Assembly (NCBI RefSeq): GCF_028201475.1
Contig: NZ_CP116384.1
Coordinates: forward strand, 992,001-1,056,000
Direction of reading: 5' to 3'
Length of the DNA stretch: 64,000 nt
Origin: Vibrio sp. SCSIO 43137
GTDB taxonomy: Bacteria > Pseudomonadota > Gammaproteobacteria > Enterobacterales > Vibrionaceae
Positions 27,253 through 36,797 of the stretch are shown piece by piece. Every line of letters starts with the position of its first letter. The first letter of the stretch is position 1. Below the pieces are notes generated by a model. That model had not been told where the DNA came from. It saw nothing but the letters and a program-made list of their open reading frames with translations, and made no database searches. The position numbers and the translations under genes are program-made.

Positions 27253-28359
27253 TTAAGCATCCGCTAAGTGCTTAACCGCAGGGTCTGCAATAGGGTAATC
27301 CGTCAACCCTTTAGCACCGCCACCGTAATAGGTGGATTTGTCATTGCCGTTCAGGGATACACCCTGCTTAAAGCGGTAAACCAAGTCCGGGTTTGAGATG
27401 TAATACTCACCAAAGGCAACCAGATCAGCATAACCTGTGTCCAGCATATCCTGTGCAGACTCTTTAGTGTGGCGGCCTGCAACAATCACCGGATGATGCC
27501 AGATCTCGCGAACCTGACGGCGGAAGGAAGACGGCACCGGACGCCAGGTAGCCACGTTTTCTGAGAAGTGTACATAAGCCAGATCCAGATGATTAAGGGC
27601 TTCCATAGCCTTAAGTGCCAGTGATGGCATTTCAGGGTCAACATCGGGATCATCAATAACCAGATAAGGAGACAGACGGAAACCCACTTTCTCTACACCA
27701 ATAGCTTCAGCAACAGCAGTAACGGTTTCTACAAGAAAACGCACCCGATTCTCCTGACTGCCGCCATACTCATCGCTGCGCTGGTTAGCACTCTGCAACA
27801 TAAACTGTTCAAACAGATAAGTGTTGGCTGAATGAAGTTCTACACCATCGAAACCCGCTTCCACCGCATTCTTTGCCGCCTGAACAAACTCTTGCTGAGT
27901 CCGGATAATATCTTCCTTACTCATGGCTTTCGGTATTTCCTGATCGACAAAGCCGTAGCTGCCGTCATCCAGAGGGCCATAGCCTTTGTTGAGTCCTTTT
28001 ATTGCGGAAGGAGCAAGAGGCTGTTCACCACCAGTAATACTGGTATGCGACACGCGGCCCACATGCCAGAGCTGAATAAAGATTTTTCCGCCTTCAGCAT
28101 GCACCGCATCAGTCACTTTTTTCCAGCCATCAATCTGTTGCTGGTTATAAATCCCAGGGGTAAAAGCATAACCGCGAGCGACAGGTGAAACCGGTGCACT
28201 TTCTGTAATAATCAGGCCAGCTGTCGCCCGCTGTTGGTAATACCTAACAATATCGTCATTCAGTAAACCATCAATACTGGCGCGGGAACGGGTCATGGGT
28301 GCCATCGCTATACGGTTTGTCAGCTCAGTACTACCCAGTTTAAAGTTGGAAAAAAGCAT
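27253..28359 (-). CDS. Old Yellow Enzyme family alkene reductase
   Basis: 368 residues, FMN-dependent NAD(P)H ene-reductase of the NemA/OYE group. The FMN-binding barrel begins LFSNFKLGSTELTNRIAMAP with the MTRSRA segment. QLWHVGR, GFDGVELHSANTYLFEQFM and NQRSDEYGGSQENRVRFLVE are signature segments, and VVDD-type C-terminal phosphate contacts (VAFGEYYISNPDL) are present. These enzymes reduce activated alkenes, nitroesters or N-ethylmaleimide. A LysR gene lies 116 bp upstream on the same strand and is the likely regulator. Confidence 0.9.
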   Translation of the reverse strand: MLFSNFKLGSTELTNRIAMAPMTRSRASIDGLLNDDIVRYYQQRATAGLIITESAPVSPVARGYAFTPGIYNQQQIDGWKKVTDAVHAEGGKIFIQLWHVGRVSHTSITGGEQPLAPSAIKGLNKGYGPLDDGSYGFVDQEIPKAMSKEDIIRTQQEFVQAAKNAVEAGFDGVELHSANTYLFEQFMLQSANQRSDEYGGSQENRVRFLVETVTAVAEAIGVEKVGFRLSPYLVIDDPDVDPEMPSLALKAMEALNHLDLAYVHFSENVATWRPVPSSFRRQVREIWHHPVIVAGRHTKESAQDMLDTGYADLVAFGEYYISNPDLVYRFKQGVSLNGNDKSTYYGGGAKGLTDYPIADPAVKHLADA

Positions 28360-28475
28360 TCTGCCTCCTGCTTACTATCGTTTAGGCAGACTAGATTAGG
28401 AGACATTTATGATGACAAAAATAGCAACAAAGTCATTTCACTCTGTACTAAAGCGACAGTAATTGACGGTGAGAG

Positions 28476-29390
28476 TTAATCATGAGCCAGACCAAAAGTG
28501 GCGAATCGCTGTTTAAGTTGCTGCAAGAATAGCCTGGCACCAAAGCTCATATCGCGGTTTGGATAAACCGCATAGATGGCACTCTCCTTCTCAAAACGCG
28601 TGTCGGGGAAAAGCCGGATCAATTCACCACTTGTCAATGCATCACTTAGGTTATGGTCGGTCACCATAGTGAAATACATGCCCGACTTTGCGCTGTATAT
28701 CAGAGACTCCGGCGAGCTGGATTTATAGGCAGGCTTCATATCCGCCACCTGTATTTTATCTTCACTGTTGTAAAAACAGATTTTATCCCGCACCACTCCA
28801 AGGCGGGCATAGCAAGCCGCCGGTAACTGGCAAAGCTGCTCAATACTTTCCGGCATTCCGTACCGCTCAATAAACTCAGGGCTGGCGATTAAACAGAGCT
28901 TAGAAGAACGCAGTTTCTGACCAATAAGAGAGCTATCCTGCGGTTCCCATATGCGTATCGCCATATCGAACTCTTCCTTAACGATATCCACTCTTCTGTC
29001 GTCATAATCCACTTCAAAATGGATATCGGGATACTCGGTCTGCACCGCCTGTATGGCCGGTAATATATAATCATGGCTGAGATGAGAAGCCGATGTAAGC
29101 CTTACCAGTCCGCTGGAAGACTGGCTGTAACCGCTGGCGAAGCGATTCATCTTAAGCTCCAGCTCTTTCAATACCAGCGCCTGCTGATAAATCTCCTCCC
29201 CCGCTTCCGTCAGGGAAAGCGCACGAGTGGTCCGGTTCAACAGAACGACACCCAGCTTCTCTTCCAGTCCTTTAATGTTTCTCGATAACAGCGAAGGCAG
29301 CATATCTCTGTGCTTAGCCGCTTCAGCAAAGCTTTGGTAGTTAACCACATCAATAAAAGACATCAGTTGTCTGTTCAACTCTATCGCCAT
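28476..29390 (-). CDS. LysR-family transcriptional regulator
   Basis: 304 residues. The helix-turn-helix (about 8-66) reads SFAEAAKHRDMLPSLLSRNI then LGVVLLNRTTRALSLTEAG, the CrgA/DmlR-type subgroup. The LysR substrate domain follows from about 92 (LVRLTSASHLSHDYILPAI). Its position directly upstream of the Old Yellow Enzyme gene and in the same direction suggests it responds to electrophiles and controls that gene; this is inference. Confidence 0.87.
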   Translation of the reverse strand: MAIELNRQLMSFIDVVNYQSFAEAAKHRDMLPSLLSRNIKGLEEKLGVVLLNRTTRALSLTEAGEEIYQQALVLKELELKMNRFASGYSQSSSGLVRLTSASHLSHDYILPAIQAVQTEYPDIHFEVDYDDRRVDIVKEEFDMAIRIWEPQDSSLIGQKLRSSKLCLIASPEFIERYGMPESIEQLCQLPAACYARLGVVRDKICFYNSEDKIQVADMKPAYKSSSPESLIYSAKSGMYFTMVTDHNLSDALTSGELIRLFPDTRFEKESAIYAVYPNRDMSFGARLFLQQLKQRFATFGLAHD

Positions 29391-29530
29391 TTCTCTGCTC
29401 CGCTCGGTCTGGATAGGCTAGTTTACCCTTTATCAGAACTTTAGATTAATAACTAAAAAGTACATTATTAATTCACAATTTTGCGATTATTGTTATTAAT
29501 AAGGCACGAAACTAGCTAAAAAATGGCAAC

Positions 29531-29558
29531 ATCGCTCCTGCACTATGGCAGGAGCGAT
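29531..29558 (-). terminator. Terminator of the flagellin gene
   Basis: Eleven-base stem ATCGCTCCTGC / GCAGGAGCGAT with a six-base loop. On the minus strand a run of six T follows within eight bases. Confidence 0.8.
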
Positions 29559-29604
29559 GATACAAACCAGATATAACTCAACAGGCGATTAGCCTAACAA
29601 GCTA

Positions 29605-30741
29605 TTATCCAAGCAATCCAAGGGCAGCATTAGGCTTCTGTTTAGCCTGTGCCAGAATCGAGGTTGAAGACTGTTGCAGAATCTGAGACTTGGTCATTTC
29701 CGTGGTCTCTTTGGCAAAATCGGTATCCTTTATCTGGCTCTTGGAGTCATGGATCTTTTCATCAATGTTTTCCAGATTGGTAATGGCATGATCCAGACGG
29801 TTTTCAAACGCACCCAGCTCAGCGCGGTTTGAATCAACATATTTCAGTGCTGAATCAATGATAGAAACCGAAAGCTGTGCGCCCCCTACCGTCGTTACAT
29901 CAATATCATTGATGGAACTATCCTTGCTGGTAAACGGACTGATCTCATCAGCAAAGTCCCCTGACACTTCAAGATCAAAGTTTTCCCTTGCTGAGTGATA
30001 GAGCATCATATTGCCATCTTCATCGACCATAGCCTGAACCGCATCCTGCTGACCATTGATTCTGGTGGCTATTTCCTGAATATCATCACCGCCTTTCAGT
30101 TCAAAGCTATACTCCTGAGAGTTGCCCGGGTCAGACTTGTCCTGCAGAGTCATGGTAAACATCGAGTCTTCCGTTAATGTCCAGCCCTCTGCCTTTCCGC
30201 CAGTGGTGGTAAGTAGCCTTGTTCCACCCGTTAACATGTTATCCGTACGCATGTCATTCAGGCTAAGTGCAATCCCTTCACCACTGTCTGCACCAATCTG
30301 CATTGTCCTGTTTCCGAAAGTACCGTTTAACAGCTTAATGCCGGCAAAAGAGGTGGTTTCCGCGATACGATTCAGTTCATCATTCAGTGTGGTAATCTCC
30401 TCCTGAATGGAGACCCTCTCCGCCTTGGAGTTAGAACCGTTTGCCGACTGCAATGAAAGATCACGCATGCGCTGAAGGATATCCGTCGACTCGTTCAATG
30501 CCCCTTCGGCAATTTGTGCCATTGATATTCCGTCATTGGCATTTCTGACGGCAATATCTAATCCCCGGTTCTGTACGTTCAGCCTGTTGGATATCTGCAA
30601 ACCGGATGCATCGTCTTTAGCACTGTTAATTTTAGATCCTGACGATAACCGCTCCATGGATGTATTTAGCTGAGATGCCGCACTATTTACAAACCGCTGA
30701 GCCGTCATTGCAGAAACATTCGTGTTAACGTTTACTGCCAT
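29605..30741 (-). CDS. Flagellin
   Basis: 378 residues, the filament subunit exported by the flagellar type III system. The conserved N-terminal D0/D1 coiled coil ([38 protein letters not shown]) and C-terminal D0 ([20 protein letters not shown], ending LGLLG) enclose a moderate variable region (about 175-275). The length and the QRFVNSA / [13 protein letters not shown] wording are typical of Vibrio polar flagellins. It is alone: no chaperone, cap or other flagellin gene is next to it. A sigma-28 promoter lies upstream. Confidence 0.93.
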   Translation of the reverse strand: MAVNVNTNVSAMTAQRFVNSAASQLNTSMERLSSGSKINSAKDDASGLQISNRLNVQNRGLDIAVRNANDGISMAQIAEGALNESTDILQRMRDLSLQSANGSNSKAERVSIQEEITTLNDELNRIAETTSFAGIKLLNGTFGNRTMQIGADSGEGIALSLNDMRTDNMLTGGTRLLTTTGGKAEGWTLTEDSMFTMTLQDKSDPGNSQEYSFELKGGDDIQEIATRINGQQDAVQAMVDEDGNMMLYHSARENFDLEVSGDFADEISPFTSKDSSINDIDVTTVGGAQLSVSIIDSALKYVDSNRAELGAFENRLDHAITNLENIDEKIHDSKSQIKDTDFAKETTEMTKSQILQQSSTSILAQAKQKPNAALGLLG

Positions 30742-30800
30742 ATCTGAGCCTCTATTTATTTTTATATCAATAATTTAATTAAGTTCATCCGTATTAGTGG

Positions 30801-30827
30801 CTATCGGCCTGATGTTCACAGCCTTTA
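30801..30827 (-). promoter_or_regulatory. Sigma-28 (FliA) promoter of the flagellin gene
   Basis: On the minus strand TAAAGGCT is followed by an 11-base spacer and GCCGATAG. The FliA consensus is TAAAGTTT-N11-GCCGATAA, so the -10 matches 7 of 8 and the -35 core TAAAG is exact. It is about 60 bp upstream of the start codon. Confidence 0.85.
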
Positions 30828-31110
30828 GAAAAATTTTGTTTCCCGGCTCTATATTCAGCATTTAAAAATTATGTAATACCTCCTATACCCTCAACAGAAA
30901 AGCGGATAGACAAAGACTCATTCTGCGCAAATCAAAGTCAGCTATTCACTATTAACATTTTACTCAACTACACTTGATATTGAGGCTATGTGTGGGCTTG
31001 TCTTTACCCTTATCGATTTATAAAGAGCAACGAACACAGCCGGGGAGCCTCATTAGTTAACAGAGCATGCCGTCTGTTATTGCCAGATTGTCACTCTTTC
31101 GGGGTAAAAA

Positions 31111-33795
31111 ATGATTCGGATTAACCAGTTAAAACTATTACTTATCGCCTTACTGTTCTTTATCAGTTCAGCGTTTGCCAAACCACTCCCTAATCAGGCC
31201 CTGATTGACAAAGCCATAGAGAAAGGCACGGTTCGCGTTATTGTTCAGTTTGATGTTGCATTTACAGCAGAAGGTGAGCTACCTGATGCAGCGGCAGTCG
31301 GCTTGCAGCGCGCTGCTATCGCTTCTGCACAGGGACAATTAATGAGTGGGCTAAGATCTAACTCATCGGTTATTGCCCGCTTTCAAACCATTCCAAGTAT
31401 GGTTCTCAGCCTTGATGCTGATGAACTTCAACAGCTCTATAACCGGGATGATATTGTCAACGTAATTGAGGATACGCCCATACCACTGGTGATGGCGGAA
31501 AGTAACAATATTATTGGTTCCGTAAATGCGTGGAACGACGGATATTCAGGTGCCGGACAGACTGTCGTTATTCTGGATACCGGTGTGGACAAATATCACC
31601 CTTTCTTCAGCAGTGGTGTCAGCAATAAAGTGGTTGCTGAAGCCTGTTTCTCCACTAATCGGCTCGGCTATTCCAGCAGTGTTTGTCCCGGAGGGGTTGA
31701 AAGCTCGACATCTGCCGGCTCTGGTATAGACTGCACCAGTGCTGCATCCGGCTATCCTAATGCTCAGGGCGATTGCGCCCACGGCACTCATGTAGCTGGT
31801 TCCGCGGCGGGTAATGACGGAAGCGGAGCCGATTTTGGTGTGGCACGGGACGCCAATATCATCGCTATTCAAATTTTCTCTCTGTTTCCTGACTACTGTA
31901 ACAACTCTGACTGTATGCTGACATGGCAAAGCGACCAGATGGCTGCCCTTGAACATGTGCACCTAACCCTGCAACACTCATTTAATATCGCTTCAGTCAA
32001 CATGAGTATCGGCGGTGGCTCCTATTCCGCTACCTGTGATGATGACCCGCTGAAAAATATCATAGACAACCTTCGCTCTGATGATATTGCAACGGTTATA
32101 GCAGCAGGTAACTCAGGCAGCAGAACCGCCATTAGCGGCCCTGCCTGTATTTCAACATCGGTAAGTATCGGCGCAACAGAAGATGACGACGACGTGGCCT
32201 CTTTCTCTAACGTAGCCAGCTTTATGGATCTGTTTGCTCCCGGCCATACCATTACTTCAGCAGTGCCTGGTGGAGGAACTTCGACATGGGGAGGAACGTC
32301 AATGGCGACACCACATGTTGCAGGTGCCTGGGCGGTATTAAAGCAGTCAAAACCAGCAGCTACAGTCGACGAAGTATTACAGGCACTAAAAAATACCGGC
32401 ACACCAATCAATGATCAGAGAACCGGAGGGAGCGTCAACGGTATCCCACGCATCAACGTTGACCTTGCCCTGAACAATCTGGTGAACACGGAACCGGATA
32501 TCACTCCGCCAACCATCACAGCTCCGGCCGATGTATCTGCAGAAGCGACCGCTTCTGCAACCCCGGTTAATCTTGATAGTCCTGTTGTGTCAGACGATAT
32601 CGACCCTAACCCGGCAGTCGAAAACAATGCTCCTGCCGGTTTCCCGGTCGGCGAGACCATCGTGGTCTGGACAGCAACGGATGCTTCAGGTAACTCAGCT
32701 GACGACTCACAAACAGTAACTGTGACAGATACAACTGGCCCGGTTATCAGTCTATTGGGCAACAATCCAACAGAGGTTATTCTTGATAACAGCTATTCTG
32801 ATGCAGGCGCGACAGCCATTGACTTAGTTGACGGCGATGTAAGTTCCTCCATTGTCAGCGACTCAAATGTCGATACCTCTGTACTTGGCAGCTATTCAGT
32901 CACTTACAATGTATCCGACAGCAGAAGTAATCCTGCCACACCTGTGGTACGTACAGTCAACGTGGTTGAAGCCCCTGTTGCCCTCTCAATAACAGGCCTG
33001 TCACCATCAGCCGCTCAACTGGGAGTGGATACCTTTGTTGTCGTCAATGGCTCCGGATTTAATGCCGGTACCTCTGTCTCCTTTGTGAATGGTTCAGGTA
33101 AAACGCCGCAATACAATATCAGCTCACGCAGTGCGACAAGACTGGAAGGTACGCTAACCAGCCAGACCAACGGCCCTAACAGGGACAGAGTCTGGGATGT
33201 GGTGGTATCAAACAGCGATGGCAGCAATGATACTCTGTCCGGAGGCCTTCTGCTCACCATTGGTGCTCCACCAGTTAACCAACCTCTGGTAGCAAATGCT
33301 GGCCCGGACCAAACCGTTCTGGATGCGGACGACAACGGTTCAGAGAATGTCACCCTTAATGGTAGCGGCTCCTCCGATCCTGAAGGCAGCAGCCTCACAT
33401 ACAACTGGAGTTGGTCTGGCGGTGGCAGTGCATCTGGCGTCACACCTTCAGCAAGCTTCCCGGTCGGCACCACAACCGTAACCTTAACAGTTAGTGACGG
33501 TGAGCTCTCTTCAATGGACACCGTTGATATCACCGTAAACGCACCTTCATCGGGTATCACCATTGACGATATAACTGGCTACAAAGTGAAAGGTCAGCAG
33601 AAAGCCGACCTGACATGGAGTGGTGCAACTAGTGACAATGTAATCATTCACCGCAACTCAACTTCTTTTACCACAGCTAATGACGGTTTCGTGACTGATA
33701 ATATCAATCGAAAAGGGGGCGGAACTTATATATATAAAGTGTGTGAAGAGGACGCCCCGACAAATTGTTCTGATGAGGTAACCCTGAACTTCTAA
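31111..33795 (+). CDS. Secreted subtilisin-like serine protease with Ig-like repeats
   Basis: 894 residues. A signal peptide (1-23, SSAFA/K) precedes an I9 inhibitor-type propeptide (about 40-130) and an S8 peptidase domain (about 135-455). The catalytic triad is Asp156 (ILDTGVD), His224 (AHGTHVAGS) and Ser397 (GGTSMATPHVAG). The C-terminal half carries beta-sandwich modules: a HYR-like domain (TWTAT-type VVWTATDASGN), a DUF5011-like domain (DAGATAIDLVDGDVSSSI), an IPT/TIG-like domain, a PKD-like domain (ANAGPDQTVLDADDN) and an Fn3-like end. Eight or more cysteines fit an extracellular protein, probably type II secreted. Confidence 0.92.
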   Translation: MIRINQLKLLLIALLFFISSAFAKPLPNQALIDKAIEKGTVRVIVQFDVAFTAEGELPDAAAVGLQRAAIASAQGQLMSGLRSNSSVIARFQTIPSMVLSLDADELQQLYNRDDIVNVIEDTPIPLVMAESNNIIGSVNAWNDGYSGAGQTVVILDTGVDKYHPFFSSGVSNKVVAEACFSTNRLGYSSSVCPGGVESSTSAGSGIDCTSAASGYPNAQGDCAHGTHVAGSAAGNDGSGADFGVARDANIIAIQIFSLFPDYCNNSDCMLTWQSDQMAALEHVHLTLQHSFNIASVNMSIGGGSYSATCDDDPLKNIIDNLRSDDIATVIAAGNSGSRTAISGPACISTSVSIGATEDDDDVASFSNVASFMDLFAPGHTITSAVPGGGTSTWGGTSMATPHVAGAWAVLKQSKPAATVDEVLQALKNTGTPINDQRTGGSVNGIPRINVDLALNNLVNTEPDITPPTITAPADVSAEATASATPVNLDSPVVSDDIDPNPAVENNAPAGFPVGETIVVWTATDASGNSADDSQTVTVTDTTGPVISLLGNNPTEVILDNSYSDAGATAIDLVDGDVSSSIVSDSNVDTSVLGSYSVTYNVSDSRSNPATPVVRTVNVVEAPVALSITGLSPSAAQLGVDTFVVVNGSGFNAGTSVSFVNGSGKTPQYNISSRSATRLEGTLTSQTNGPNRDRVWDVVVSNSDGSNDTLSGGLLLTIGAPPVNQPLVANAGPDQTVLDADDNGSENVTLNGSGSSDPEGSSLTYNWSWSGGGSASGVTPSASFPVGTTTVTLTVSDGELSSMDTVDITVNAPSSGITIDDITGYKVKGQQKADLTWSGATSDNVIIHRNSTSFTTANDGFVTDNINRKGGGTYIYKVCEEDAPTNCSDEVTLNF

Positions 33796-33817
33796 ATGCA
33801 ACTCTGAAAAATATCTT

Positions 33818-33842
33818 ACTCCTCTCCCTAAGGGGGAGGAGT
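33818..33842 (+). terminator. Hairpin after the subtilase gene
   Basis: ACTCCTC / GAGGAGT stem extended by C/G pairs, with a short loop. No strong T-run follows, so it may act as an RNA-stabilising hairpin. Confidence 0.45.
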
Positions 33843-33980
33843 TGAGATGACTCTCTTTAATCTATTTTTAATCGATATCAATGATAACTAATATAAATAC
33901 AATCAATTTTAATGATAACTTCAGAACATCTATACTCAGCTAACTGAGCTAAGCCGCAACCTCTTGTTTTACAGTTATTC

Positions 33981-34331
33981 ATGTATTTTAAAGCACTAAA
34001 GCACATTGTTGGAATCCCGCTACTACTCATCATCGTAGTAAGCGCAACCTCAGGTTGTATCGGCAAGCTTCGTTCACATAGCATGATCTCGGTAACTCAG
34101 GACTCTTTTAGCCACTCCCATACAACATCTCATAGTCATGATTTAGAAAGCGACTATCAGTTCCATCACGATGCCAGTAACCATAGCCATGACAGCGAGT
34201 CGTTCAGTGCCATAAGTAACATCGCCTTTGCAAACCTGACTGAAACTAAAAGCAGCAGGCTGACATGCGGCTCCCCTTGTTATCTTCCTTTCAGAATAGA
34301 AAGGCCTCCAAAACATCACCACTCTGCATAA
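33981..34331 (+). CDS. Histidine-rich membrane or lipoprotein-like small protein
   Basis: 116 residues. A hydrophobic segment (about 9-25, VGIPLLLIIVVSATSGC) ends in a cysteine that could be a lipobox or the end of an anchor. The rest is strongly His/Ser/Asp-rich: SFSHSHTTSHSHDLESD and FHHDASNHSHDSES, then a KHHHSA tail. This is a likely metal-binding (Zn, Ni or Cu) segment. No family is recognised, and no good ribosome site precedes the ATG. It sits just ahead of the HupE-like gene and probably belongs to the same metal-related cassette. Confidence 0.6.
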   Translation: MYFKALKHIVGIPLLLIIVVSATSGCIGKLRSHSMISVTQDSFSHSHTTSHSHDLESDYQFHHDASNHSHDSESFSAISNIAFANLTETKSSRLTCGSPCYLPFRIERPPKHHHSA

Positions 34332-34387
34332 ATCAAAGTGGCTACCATAGGTGTAGCCAATTAATTATCGAATTTTTTGGAGTTTCT

Positions 34388-35131
34388 ATGAACTTACTTT
34401 CTTCATCTGAGGAGAGCGTGTTGTGCCCGTACAAAGGCGAACACTTTCGTAAAGGGATGTTTCTTCTCATCCTGCTCTTCCTTGCATTAACAAGTAACGA
34501 GGCACTGGCTCATGCTGTTGCGCAAGGTGATAAGGGATACATACAGGAAATCACCGGAGTAAATATTATTTCGTTTATGTATCTGGGTGCCAAACACATG
34601 GTGACAGGCTATGACCATATTCTGTTTCTGTTTGGCGTGATTTTCTTTCTTTATAAGATGAAACATATCGCCCTTTATGTCAGCCTGTTTGCCATAGGGC
34701 ACTCTTCAACCATGTTGTTGGGCGTCTATTTCAACATCGGCATCAACAGCTACATTATTGATGCCATTATCGGCCTGTCTGTGGTTTATAAAGCGATGGA
34801 TAACCTCGGTGCATTCCAGCGCTGGTTTGGCCGGCAGCCTAATACCAAACTAGCCACACTGCTGTTTGGTTTCTGCCATGGTTTTGGATTGTCTTCCAAG
34901 ATTATTGACTACGACATCTCCCCAGACGGCCTGCTTCCTAACTTACTCGCATTCAATGTGGGTGTGGAAATCGGCCAGCTTATCGCCCTCGGAACCATCT
35001 TGATCCTGATGGGCTTCTGGCGTAGGCATGCCAGCTTTTATCGTCAGGCTTATTCCGTCAATGTCATTATGATGAGCTTAGGTTTTATGCTTATCGGTTA
35101 TCAGTTAACGGGCTACGTTGTCGCTCAATAA
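34388..35131 (+). CDS. HupE/UreJ-family membrane protein
   Basis: 247 residues from ATG 34388, preceded by GGAG; the longer open frame to 34265 overlaps the previous gene and is not used. A signal-like helix (about 24-42, ending EALAHA) is followed by six membrane helices. Family motifs are GAKHMVTGYDHILFLFGVIF with the conserved H-x(5)-D-H, FAIGHSSTMLLG and FGFCHGFGLSSK. HupE/UreJ proteins are linked to nickel uptake in some bacteria, but this UreJ_2-type branch is mostly uncharacterised. The His-rich neighbour supports a metal role. Confidence 0.82.
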   Translation: MNLLSSSEESVLCPYKGEHFRKGMFLLILLFLALTSNEALAHAVAQGDKGYIQEITGVNIISFMYLGAKHMVTGYDHILFLFGVIFFLYKMKHIALYVSLFAIGHSSTMLLGVYFNIGINSYIIDAIIGLSVVYKAMDNLGAFQRWFGRQPNTKLATLLFGFCHGFGLSSKIIDYDISPDGLLPNLLAFNVGVEIGQLIALGTILILMGFWRRHASFYRQAYSVNVIMMSLGFMLIGYQLTGYVVAQ

Positions 35132-35146
35132 TAAAAGGAAATACAC

Positions 35147-35779
35147 ATGTACAATACAGATATGCCAACCCGGGCCGAACTACCAACAACCAGACAACTG
35201 CTTCGTTCAACAATTATTGCTTTAGTCCCCGCCATTACTATTTTAGTGACGGTGGTGCTGCCATCAGAGTACGCTATTGACCCGACCGGAGCGGGACGTT
35301 TGCTGGGCCTGACAGAAATGGGGGAAATCAAAGCCCAGTTAGCAAAAGAAGCGGCACAAGATAAGGCTATTAACACAGCGCAACAAGCCCCTGTTGTTGA
35401 AGAACAAGCGCCAGTTCAGGTAGCTACTGCCGCAGATAAGGTACAGACAGGAATACCTGTTCCTGAATGGAGAGACAAAATTGTGCTGACGCTAAAGCCC
35501 GGGCAAGGTGCTGAAGTTAAGCTGGTGATGGATAAAGGAGAGACCGCAACATTTCAGTGGCGTTCAAAAGGCGGCCCCGTCAACTTCGACACTCATGGCG
35601 ACGGTAATGGCAACTCCATTAGTTATGAAAAAGGGCGCGGCGTACCTGATGACGCAGGTGAGTTAGTAGCAAACTTTACCGGCAACCATGGCTGGTTCTT
35701 CCGTAACCGTAATAAAAACACCGTTATGGTGATATTAGAAACTGCGGGTGAGTATAAAGAGCTCAAACGAGTACTTTAA
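35147..35779 (+). CDS. Transmembrane anchor protein linked to HupE
   Basis: 210 residues. An N-terminal cytoplasmic tail, one membrane helix (about 20-40, LRSTIIALVPAITILVTVVL), an Ala/Gln-rich linker (about 63-98) and a periplasmic beta-rich domain (about 105-205; GQGAEVKLVMDKGETATFQW and NFTGNHGWFFRNRN). Databases call such HupE-adjacent genes 'transmembrane anchor protein'. The NHGWFFRN segment and the FDTHGD motif are candidate ligand or metal sites. It follows the HupE gene by 15 bp, so the two are co-transcribed. Confidence 0.75.
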   Translation: MYNTDMPTRAELPTTRQLLRSTIIALVPAITILVTVVLPSEYAIDPTGAGRLLGLTEMGEIKAQLAKEAAQDKAINTAQQAPVVEEQAPVQVATAADKVQTGIPVPEWRDKIVLTLKPGQGAEVKLVMDKGETATFQWRSKGGPVNFDTHGDGNGNSISYEKGRGVPDDAGELVANFTGNHGWFFRNRNKNTVMVILETAGEYKELKRVL

Positions 35780-35806
35780 CCTAAGCAATAATAAATAAAA
35801 GACATA

Positions 35807-35874
35807 GTCACTTCCCGTTGACCCGTCTACAAGTGACGGGTTGACAATAAGCTTTATTCATTAGAGGAAGTGAC
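35807..35874 (+). promoter_or_regulatory. Leader inverted repeat that can hide the EamA ribosome site
   Basis: GTCACTTCC (35807-35815) is the exact complement of GGAAGTGAC (35866-35874), which covers part of the Shine-Dalgarno and touches the ATG at 35875. A second hairpin, ACCCGTC / GACGGGT (35821-35827 with 35835-35841), is nested inside. Pairing would block initiation. The trigger, if any, is unknown. Confidence 0.5.
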
Positions 35875-36792
35875 ATGTCTGTTATTAAAGCAAATACTAT
35901 TTCAAATATCCCCGATGACCTTAAGGGCATACTGTTTGCCCTTGTTTCAACAGGTCTGTTCGTTGTGTCCGCAATGCTGGTACGCGTGCTGAGTGACTCA
36001 GTTGATACCTTTCAGATCCTACTGTTTCGCCAAATAGTTTTTATTGTCGTACTCATGCCTGCCATCAAATCAAATATTGCGATACTTTTAAAACCCCAAA
36101 AACTTCAGTTACATGTATTAAGAATTACCGGTGCATTTTTTGCCCTCTACTTTGGCTTTATTGCTGTCGGCAATCTGCCGTTTGCTGACGCTCAGGCACT
36201 CGGCTTTCTTCATGTTCTGTTTGTCGCATTTATTTCCAGAACCTTTTTATCGGAGCAGTTAACCCTATCGCGGATTTTTACTATCTCGGCCGGCTTTATC
36301 GGGGTGATAATGGTTGTCCAGCCGGAGTTTTATCACGCCTCATTATTCTATATTCTGATTGGTGCACTAGGCGCGCTGGGAGCTGCTGTTGCCGTGGTCA
36401 GCGTCAGGAAGATCGCTCAAACCGAGCCCAAAATTACTTTACTTGCCTATCAGGCAGTCTTTGTCGGTTTTATCGCCTTAATCCCAAGCATTACCAACTG
36501 GTACTGGCCTAACTTTGAGGAACTGGGTTTATTAATACTGGTTGGCCTTCTTTCATCTGCCGGGCAATGGTTCGGAGTCACAGCCTATAAATTTGGCCAA
36601 GCTAACCTAATCGCTAACGTGCAATATGTGAGTATTATCTATTCATTGCTATTAGGTTATTTTATCTTTTCAGAAGTTCCGGATAATCTGGCTCTGGCGG
36701 GTGCTGCTATCTTAATATTGAGCGCCTTAATACCGCAGCTATTCCAGTGGGCTAGATCCACAATCAGTCATCAAAATACCGTCGAAAGGTAG
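35875..36792 (+). CDS. EamA/DMT-superfamily transporter
   Basis: 305 residues, with ten predicted membrane helices in two EamA repeats (about 12-140 and 152-290). The opening DDLKGILFALVSTGLFVVSA, the LPFADAQALGFLHVLFVAFI helix and the second-half repeat (ANLIANVQYVSIIYSLLLGY) fit the RhaT/YedA-like drug/metabolite exporter group. The substrate is unknown. A MerR gene starts 5 bp after its stop, so they form an operon. A foldable leader covers the ribosome site. Confidence 0.87.
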   Translation: MSVIKANTISNIPDDLKGILFALVSTGLFVVSAMLVRVLSDSVDTFQILLFRQIVFIVVLMPAIKSNIAILLKPQKLQLHVLRITGAFFALYFGFIAVGNLPFADAQALGFLHVLFVAFISRTFLSEQLTLSRIFTISAGFIGVIMVVQPEFYHASLFYILIGALGALGAAVAVVSVRKIAQTEPKITLLAYQAVFVGFIALIPSITNWYWPNFEELGLLILVGLLSSAGQWFGVTAYKFGQANLIANVQYVSIIYSLLLGYFIFSEVPDNLALAGAAILILSALIPQLFQWARSTISHQNTVER

Positions 36793-36797
36793 AGATT

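Noticed and set aside
34265..34387. Longer N-terminus for the HupE-like protein
   Set aside because: It overlaps the His-rich gene, lacks a ribosome site, and would place a non-signal extension before the signal-like helix.
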